DNA of 64,000 nt, from contig NC_068350.1 in NCBI RefSeq assembly GCF_014633365.1, positions 32,913,119-32,977,118 of the forward strand, given 5' to 3'. The stretch comes from Diospyros lotus. Its lineage: Eukaryota; Streptophyta; Magnoliopsida; Ericales; Ebenaceae. Under the pieces are notes generated by a model that had not been told where the DNA came from, did not search any database, and was given only the letters and a program-made list of their open reading frames with translations. Shown here in pieces: positions 56,404-64,000 of this stretch (position 1 is its first letter; each line of letters opens with the position of its first letter). The position numbers were made by a program, and so were the translations under genes.

Positions 56404-59400
56404 TCATATGGTGATATCGCAATACAAATTTGGTCCGTTGATGAGACCGTGGTTCCTTCGCTTACGCGATGGCTCCATTGTTGTCCCAATAACTGTTATT
56501 GGATCAACAATGCTGGACACCACTTTAAGTTCATCAATGAACTTACGGATCCATACAACCTCCTTAGCTGCTTCGAAGGTTGTTATGTATTCGACTTCAG
56601 TTGTTGAATCTGCCACTATCTCTTGTTGGAACTCTTCCAACTCATGGCCCAGCCATATAGGCGGAATATGAATTTCGACTGTACGTGATTTAAAATCATC
56701 ATGGTCAAATTGGAAACTGGCATCCATGAACCCCTTCATGGTATGCTCTTATTCTCCATATGGCAAAAAACATCTCTTTAGTGCTTCACAAGTACTTAAG
56801 AATGTTTTTCACAGCAATCCAGTGTTTCTAACCTGGATCAACTTGATATCTACCACATATGCTCAAAGTATATGCGATATCAGGCCTCGTACATAACATG
56901 ACATACATGATCGAGCCAATAGCCAAGGCATATTGCGCTCGACTCATCCTATCTCTCTCATCTTGTGTCTTTAAACACATAGCCTTGGAGAGATGTATTC
57001 CATGTGACATGGGAAGACTTCTCCTCCTAGAATCTTCCATGCTAAACCTCTTTAGCACCTTGTCAATGTACGCACTATGGGAGAGTGCTAGCAACCTCCT
57101 GGATCTATCTCTATAGATCCTTATTCCCAGAATATAGGCTGCTTCTCCCAAATTCTTCATGGAGAAAATATTTTGAAAGCCATATTTTAACTAATTGCAT
57201 CATGGGAACACCATTCCCTATGAGCAATATATTGTCCACATATAGGACTAAAAGGACTACCACGCTCCCACTAACCTTCTTGTAAACACAAGGATCAACT
57301 TCCCTTTTGTGAAAAATCAAACTTTTTTGATATTTTCATCAAAACATTGATTCTAACTCCGGGATGCTTGCCTTAGTCCACAAATGGACCTTTGCAAGTT
57401 GCAAATCTTATTTGCATGTTTATGAGTAACAAAACTATCAGGCTGTGTTATATACACATCCTCTACCAGGTTTCCTTCAAGGAAAGCTGTTTTGTCATCG
57501 CCAAAACCCAGAGTCAATGTCAGACATTGCCTCATCATAGGTAGTAGGCTCATCGTTCACAACCAGAAGCACATCTCCATGTGCCGAGATGAGAAATCCA
57601 TATCTCTCTTGCTCGCGACGAACCCTTGTCGACCTATGAGGTTCTTGTGTAGAAGGTTGGGGAGTTGACACAACTTCTTGTGTATGATCTTTCTCGAGTT
57701 CCTGAAGGGGAGTATTTGTTTGTGGTTTGCCTCGAATATTATTCGAGCTTAACATTCCTCCCACTAGCCACAGCATCTAAGAATTCCTTCTCAAGGAATA
57801 CCACATGCTTGGCAACAAAACACCTTTTGTTCACATGGGTGGTAAAATTAATATCCATTTGGATATCCCACAAACAGATATCTCGTCGATTTGGGTTGTA
57901 GCTTATTACTGTCAACACGTTTAACATAAATTTGACAACCCCAAATCTTAAGGAAAGACAAATTTGGCTTTTTTCCTTTCCATATCTTATATGGAGTCTA
58001 AGTAACTGATTTACTTGAAACCCTGTTCAAAACAAAGATCGCGGTGAGGAGTGCGTATCTCCAAAATGAAATAGGGAGTTCAGCGCGACTCATCATGGAC
58101 CAGACCATGTCCAACAAGGTCCTATTCCTCCTTTAGACACACCGTTCATCACTGGTGTTCCAAGTGGAGTCCATTGTAAGAGAATCCCATTCTACTTCAG
58201 ATGATCTAGAAACTCACTGTTCAAGTATTCACCACCTCAATCTGATCGAAGTACTTTGATACTTTTCTCAGTTTGTTTCTCTACTTCAAATCTGAATTCT
58301 TTGAACTTTTCAAAAGTCTCAGATTTGTGTCTTAAAAGATACACATAACCAAAACATGATCTATCATCAGTAAAGGTTATGAAGTAGACATACCCACCTC
58401 GAGCCTAGGTGGACATGGGCCCACTCACATCAGTGTGCACAAGCTCTAGCACTTCTGTGGCCCTCTCTCCCTTTCCTTCAAAAGGAGATTTAGTCATCTT
58501 ACCAAGTAAACAAGATTCGCAAGCACCATCTGATTCATAATCAAATGTGCTAAGGTATCCATTTTTATACAAATTGGATATGCGAGTCTCATTTATATGA
58601 CCAAGGCGACAATGCCATAAATAAGTGCTATTTAAATCACCCGATTTCAGTCGCTTAATATTTATGTTATTAATAGGAGTATCAACATCAAGAATATACA
58701 AACCGTTACATATTGTTGCTTTACCATAAAACAACTCATTTTTATAAAATGAACAACTATTGTTCTTAAATAAAAATGAAAATCCATCTTTGTCCAAACA
58801 AGAAATAGAAATAATATTCCTAGTCAAACTAGGAATAAAGTAACAGTTATGTAAATCTAACACAAGCTATGTGGATAATGTCAATAAATAGGTCCCTACA
58901 ACCAATGGAACAACTTTTGATCCATTTACCACGTGTAGGTACACTTCTCCTATTATTAATCTCCTCGTACTCCTAGGCCCATACACAAAAGTGTAAATAT
59001 GAGCACTAGATCCAGTATCTAATACCCATGTGGATTGATCAGAAGTAGATAGATTAATTCTAATAACATAAATACTTGAAGTGCCTTGAGTAGAACTCTT
59101 CTTGCTCTACACTTCTCGGTTTATCACAGTGGAGATAGATTGCATCATTTTTGCCTTTTGGGTTTTAGTCTTCTGGACTCTTCCAGATTGCGCTATGGAA
59201 GAACTCTTCTTCCTTTTGGCTTTCTTACTCTTGGGCTTACCCCTGTACGCCTTGGGCCCTTCAACTAAGAGAACACTTCCCTTAATCTATAATCAATTTT
59301 AGGTTTGGTCTCCCTTAGTATGGACAACCACTCTCCAAGAGTCTTTTCCATAACTTTTAGGGAGAGACTATAGCAGCAAATCTAAGGTAAGTTTCAACAT

Positions 59401-59990
59401 CCATACCCAAGTTCAGCTCTAGCAACCTATTGATAAAACATATCATCTCCATGACATGCTTCTCAACAGATGATCCTTGAGCCTAGCCATGATCTCATAG
59501 GTATCATAACTCTTATGTGGCGACCTATGTTTCGGGGTCATGGCAGCTGAGACGATATATCAAGCGATGATCATATCACCCATGTGCATCGTCCAGGCCT
59601 AATGTGCTATTATTTCTTTAACTGGTGGCTTCGTAAAAAGATAGCTCTTTATCGCATAAAGAATCTTATCACACATGAGGACTATCCTCAAGATGATCTC
59701 CCAGTCATAGAAATTAGTCAGTTGAAGGTATTATTGCCCTCGAGTATCGATCTTATCGACATGTTTCCAGACATTCTGGATCAACAACTGAATAGAGATA
59801 TTATTATAATCATATTGAATTACGAAATCATAAATTGCAAGAAGTAACATTTTATGATTGCTCCCACTATTTTCTACGAGTTTGCCACCCTCAAGACATA
59901 ACTCGGGAAATCCCGTTGGAAGATTTCCTAGTGAGCTAGGATCCCATCTCCCCTCGCACAACCTTGAGTGACTCAACAAATTGTGTTAGG
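56404..59990 (-). pseudogene. Element F gag-pol pseudogene
   Basis: From the left edge going upstream: RNase H (56404-56739, with DSTTEVEYI and EAAKEVVWIRKFIDEL), RT C-terminal part (56828-57160, RPDIAY), RT core (57111-57320) with YVDN in place of YVDD (about 57224-57245), RT N-terminal pieces (57353-57776), integrase remnants (57900-58400) and GAG-pre-integrase (58405-58863, LWHCRLGHI, CESCLLGKM, LVHTDVSGPM). Protease and gag sequence further right (58900-59990) is too decayed to delimit. Many frameshifts and lost segments make it clearly non-functional. The start of the next unit's RNase H is repeated from about 63879 to the edge. Confidence 0.8.
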
Positions 59991-61084
59991 ATCGATTAGG
60001 TAGGTACTTGCTACCAATTGCATCTCCATGCAACTCCTAGATTCATTGGGTTGACAACTCCTTGCCAAGCACATCTTATGTGACTCCCAATCTTTGCCTC
60101 TATACTCAGTAAGGCCTTGAGTGACTCAACAAACCCCACCTTTCTAGTTAAGTCGAACCCATCATTCAGGGACATCTCATGGCCCATGAAGCATAGGAAT
60201 CATAGGTGACACATGACCTTGAGTGACTCAACAAATCAAGTGCCAGCTAGAAACCTAATGCTTCATAATGATGGAAGGCAAGTTGGCTTAATATTAATGA
60301 GGGATTTATTATTTATTTATTTAGGTCTCATCACATGCAATTAATCAAATTAATAATGCATAATAAACGACTCAAACCGGTGTATGGTATGGATAACTAC
60401 GGCTAGTCCCCTCGAGCCATAGAAGGGAAGCTAGCTGGTCAAACCTAGGTGAAGAATCACATCTTGCTTCATAAGCACATTCTTCAAGCCTTCATTGGTC
60501 TTCGAATCTTGTCTTCAATTTGGCTCCATCTCTTGCTCTTCATACAAACTACAACTATCGCTACTCTATTCTATTCTACATACATTACATAGAATCAGAA
60601 ACCCCGAGTTACATTCGGGGGGAGTGAGATGAGAAGAGAATGTACATCAGAGTATAAGAGAGGCAGGACACGCAGGCCCTATTTCAAAAACCAAATTTAC
60701 AAGCATTCATTCCCAACATAAAATAAATGGTCGACTCGATCCATACCATACACCCATGCAATCAATCTAATTGATTCATTTAGATTATGTTAATTAATTG
60801 TCGCATCTATTTCAAACTTAATGAAACGCTTTCAATAAATTGAAAATTTGTATAATTTTGGAAAAACAAAATTGTTTTAATTGTGTTGGGTTTGGGCTCC
60901 ATCCATTAGTCTAACTAACAAGGCTCAACAGGCCTTGGATCAACCAATGTATGTCAAACATACATTAGCAGCCCAATAATTAATAAATAACCCAATTAAT
61001 GGCCCTGGCCCATTTTTAATCACGGCCCATAAGTGTCATACACTCATGGATCGGATAAAAATAAAATTAAATAGCCAAACAATT

Positions 61085-61690
61085 TGGCCGGGCCCCACCA
61101 AAGAGAACAGAACGCACTAGGCCACCGAAGGGTCGGCCCGGATGCTTCACGGGGACCCCCGGGAAGGGTCAAACCGAAGCCCGAGGGAGCGGGAGGGGCC
61201 GGGAGGCGGTTGGGCAGCATGTCAAACATGCTGCCAGGCCTGGGCGCGCATGGGGCGCGCATGGGCCGCGCCTGGCGCGCCCGGCCGCGCGGCAGGGGCC
61301 GCTGGGGGCGAGCGCGGCCCACTGGGGCCGCGCGGGGCGCGCAAAGGCCTTGCGCGGGCAGCTGGGGGCCGCGCAAGGCCGCGCGCGGGTCGCGGGTCGC
61401 ACCCGCGGGCCGCGCGCTGCTCGCGGGTCGAACCCGCGGACCGCGTGCGGGTCGCGGGTCGCGCCCGCGCCCGGCCGCGCCTTGCGCGCGCGCGCGGCCG
61501 CGCCTGGGGGCGCATGCGCGCGCGCGCGGCTGCACCTGGGCGCGCCATGCGCGCGCACGGCCGCGCACGGCCGCGCCTGGCCGGGCCCTGCGCGCGCCCA
61601 GGCCGCCCCAAGCCATGCCCAGCGCACGCGGGCCCCGCTCGGCCGCGTCTTTCGACGCCCCGGTGCATCCGTATGCACCCCGAACCCCGT
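61085..61690 (-). repeat. Extreme GC-rich block in the leader of element F
   Basis: About 600 bp dominated by G and C with alternating CG/GC runs and short degenerate repeats of 'ggccgcgc', 'cgcgggtcgc' and 'gcgcgcgc'. It contrasts sharply with the AT-rich window. Several frames on both strands are open for 140-270 codons, but this follows from the scarcity of T and A. A perfect 10-bp inverted repeat with a 3-nt loop (61213-61235) lies near one end. Confidence 0.8.
61213..61235 (-). other. Perfect stem-loop in the element F leader
   Basis: GGCAGCATGT, three loop bases, then ACATGCTGCC. It lies downstream of the primer-binding site on the transcribed minus strand. Leader hairpins in retroelements can serve RNA packaging or dimerisation, but no such role is shown here. 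Confidence 0.55.
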
Positions 61691-61853
61691 TTTGCCCTTT
61701 TTCGTGTCATACACGATCTTTTTCCCTTCACCCAAAAACGTTTTGCAATCCAAAAATACAAACGCAACAATCATTTAATTATTTCACAAATAACAACATA
61801 ACCGAATCCGCACGTAAGGAATTGAAATATTTCGACGATGGCTCTGATACCAC

Positions 61854-63714
61854 TGAAAGTAAAGCAAGATCGCTACGGGGCAAGCAGCGTAGTTCAAAAT
61901 TTTGAACCTTACCCCGATCCCGGCGATTGGATCAACGTCGAAATTAAATCATTCACAAACAAATAAATAAATCTAACCTTTAGATTACCGAGTCGTTCGC
62001 GGATTTAAGCCGTCCAAGTGTCCGGCCTCTAACTCGTGATACGCGGCACGCGTCCGTTGGCAAGGAGAGCGGAATAGGAGTGCTAGCTCCTTCTCCTTTG
62101 CGCGGCTTGTGTATGGACGGGAAAATAATTGATTTTCAACTCTTGAAAACCAACAAAATAAGAGGCATAATTTGGGCATCTCATAAAGGGCTATTTATAA
62201 TGAAGCATCCTCCTAGGGTTTTCCCAAACCCTAGGGAACATGGATTGGGCTAGCCCATTAATCATAGTCCAACTAGAAATTAAAGTGGCCCAAATTCATT
62301 TATAAATATGTGGCCCAAATCTAATTCAAGCCCAAATAATTAATATTTAATATTTGGCCCAAATCTTATTTAGCCCAAATATAATATTTATTATTTAATA
62401 TTTGACCCAAATCTAATTTAGCTCAAATATTTAATTTAATTTAATATTTGGCCCAAATACTTTATTTGGCCCAAGTATTAAATTAAGCCCAAATTATTAA
62501 ATTAGAAACTTCTTTCTAATTTAATCATTAAGTTAGAAACTACTTTCTAATTTAATCAATTGCTATTTTAGGAAACTTTTTCCTTTATGACGACCCCTCG
62601 TCATATCGACGTCATTACGTCTGTTTGTTCTTTTCCCGTGAGAACCTACAACGGCACAACTTCTTGCCGAAGTGTCCCACTTAACCATACGTCCGCTTTC
62701 CTAGTTTAAACCAGGGACCGTGCCTATTGCGTATGACTCATTAGGCTTCCGAATATGTTGGCAATGTGTCGGTACGAACACATAAGACAAGATTGGCCTC
62801 TAGCAAGGCGTCATGCCTACCCAATTATTCAGAAGGATTCATAATCCGCAAATAACCTTTCACGAGCATGGTTACCGTGTAATACGATCCTCTCGTCAAT
62901 GTATCTTATGTGATCTCAAGTATGGCGATGTGTTGCTTGATAATGATCACATGAGTTTTCTTCGGTCTTTCGGATATCTTCACTTAATAGAAAGTGAATC
63001 AATAACTCCTTATTGATCTCTTTCACCATGGCCATGGATTTAAAGTGAATATCCACCGAAGGCGCCTTAGATACATCATCCTCTATCAAGGGATAGACGA
63101 GTCCCATCTTGGCTATGCACCCATCTCCATAAGCCTCATGATATACCCAACGATCGCCCACGTGCAGCCTTTGTCTAGGCCCATCGAAACGATGTCAAAG
63201 CATACCGGTCTTCTTATGAGATGACCGTGACAACCTCAGGTCCAAGGATTAGTTACACCCATCTCGTATGAGAATTCCATCAACATATAACCAAAATGGA
63301 TTCTCATGGCGAGTCATGTCCAGTGACACGTTCTCCAACATTGGTCACCTATGTACTTGTCTAGGCATCCCCATGCCTATGGGTGTGAGACCCCCATTGC
63401 TATCACATAGCAAAAACATAACACATACAAGTCTTACCACAATTGTCAATGTCCATTCTTGACATTGCTACGACTTGGGACGTTTAATGATGTCTATAAA
63501 CTGTGATGCATCATCTCACATCTTTATAGATTATTCACAGTATACATCATATGGACTTCTATCTAGTTTCATTCGGTTATTACAATAATAACAAGAAACT
63601 AATAGAATGACTTCTTGTGAATTTGAATAACTCCTTATTCAAATAATAACATGATTACAATTGTCAGTGTACAACATGCCCAATCTGATTGGGTCTAGAG
63701 CACCTACACTAACA
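61854..63714 (-). repeat. Element F LTR, second copy
   Basis: 1,861 bp. I found no difference from the first copy in the stretches compared, including the short peptides encoded in it. The TATA box is at about 62191-62200. Confidence 0.9.
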
Positions 63715-64000
63715 ATCTCCCACTTGCACTAGAGCCAATCACTCATGTATCTTATACCTGATGATCGAACATGACTTTCATGTTTCTCCTGGGATAGAGC
63801 TTTAGTTAAGAGATCTACGACGTTGTCATCCGTCGACACTTTCTCTATATATGTCACCATAGCTGATAATCTCCATTATCATATGGTGATATCGCAATAC
63901 AAATTTGGTCCGTTGATGAGACCGTGGTTCCTTCGCTTACGCGATGGCTCCATTGTTGTCCCAATAACTGTTATTGGATCAACAATGCTGGACACCACTT

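Larger units (their letters stand above)
59991..61853 (-). other. Element F leader region between gag and the primer-binding site
   Basis: Non-coding, with three 'ccttgagtgactcaacaaa' repeats near 59961, 60113 and 60211, an AT-rich part (60740-60880) and the very GC-rich block annotated next. On minus this is the transcript leader downstream of the primer-binding site. Confidence 0.6.
54379..64000 (-). mobile_element. Copia element F, minus strand, tandem LTR-internal-LTR-internal array running off the window
   Basis: Two 1,861-bp LTRs (54379-56239 and 61854-63714; TGTTAGTGTAGG...GCTTTACTTTCA on minus) surround a 5,614-bp interior. The second LTR is followed by the same polypurine and pol 3' sequence that follows the first (56240 onward equals 63715 onward to the edge). 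The period is 7,475 bp. The primer-binding site TGGTATCAGAGCC (minus) adjoins 61854 and the polypurine tract AAGTGGGAGAT adjoins both right LTR edges. F interrupts copia E gag; the left flank is CCAAG. The right end and its target duplication are outside. Confidence 0.9.

Noticed and set aside
61084..61905. Long overlapping open frames (up to 273 codons) on both strands
   Set aside because: They coincide with the extreme GC block, where stop codons are rare in every frame. Their products are Arg/Ala/Pro/Gly-rich low-complexity with no domain.

Overview
This window is plant nuclear DNA, most likely from a woody eudicot. The signs are an AT-rich background, GT-AG introns, plant-type TATA boxes, an encoded chloroplast protein, and a dense load of Ty1/copia elements, Helitrons, hAT elements and a Cassandra TRIM. 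I cannot name the species. Only one host gene is convincing: a nuclear gene for a chloroplast O-acetylserine-dependent cysteine synthase of the S-sulfocysteine synthase (CS26) type. It is on the + strand with eight recognisable exons between 21942 and 39639. Its exons join in phase at canonical splice sites, but its last exon(s) are not in the window.

Layout. 1-111 may be the end of an upstream gene. 1212-2133 is a non-autonomous hAT element with a perfect 8-bp target duplication. 2229-17160 is a Helitron cluster made of one family and its relatives. A 3.7-kb copy on + (3005-9162) faces a 3.5-kb copy on - (13629-17160), and between them lie shorter minus-strand units joined head to tail. The cluster is interrupted by a 2.45-kb solo LTR (3621-6072) and by a Cassandra TRIM (9193-9831) whose LTRs carry a 5S rRNA-like sequence. 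A 3.3-kb solo LTR (17284-20579) splits an exon-like fragment, and a further Helitron 3' end is at 21571-21598.

21942-39639 is the CS26-like gene. Its intron 5 is 13.3 kb because a Ty1/copia element (27451-37999) landed there. That element was itself hit twice: a gag-protease-integrase element without reverse transcriptase sits in its 5' LTR (27576-30722), and a coding-free LTR element sits in its integrase region (33169-35612). A 0.6-kb hAT-like MITE also lies in this intron.

Intron 8 opens at 39640 and does not close in the window, so it exceeds 24 kb. It holds a copia remnant (about 42000-43426) and then a deep nest. A plus-strand copia (about 43868 onward) has a second copia in its 5' LTR (44082-49009). 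A minus-strand copia (from 50391) is in its protease region, and a minus-strand element with 1,861-bp LTRs (from 54379) is in the gag of that one. The last element is arranged LTR-internal-LTR-internal with a 7,475-bp period and runs off the window. Nearly all transposon coding capacity is broken by stops, frameshifts or lost catalytic residues. The clear exception is the uninterrupted 827-codon frame of the element at 27576-30722.
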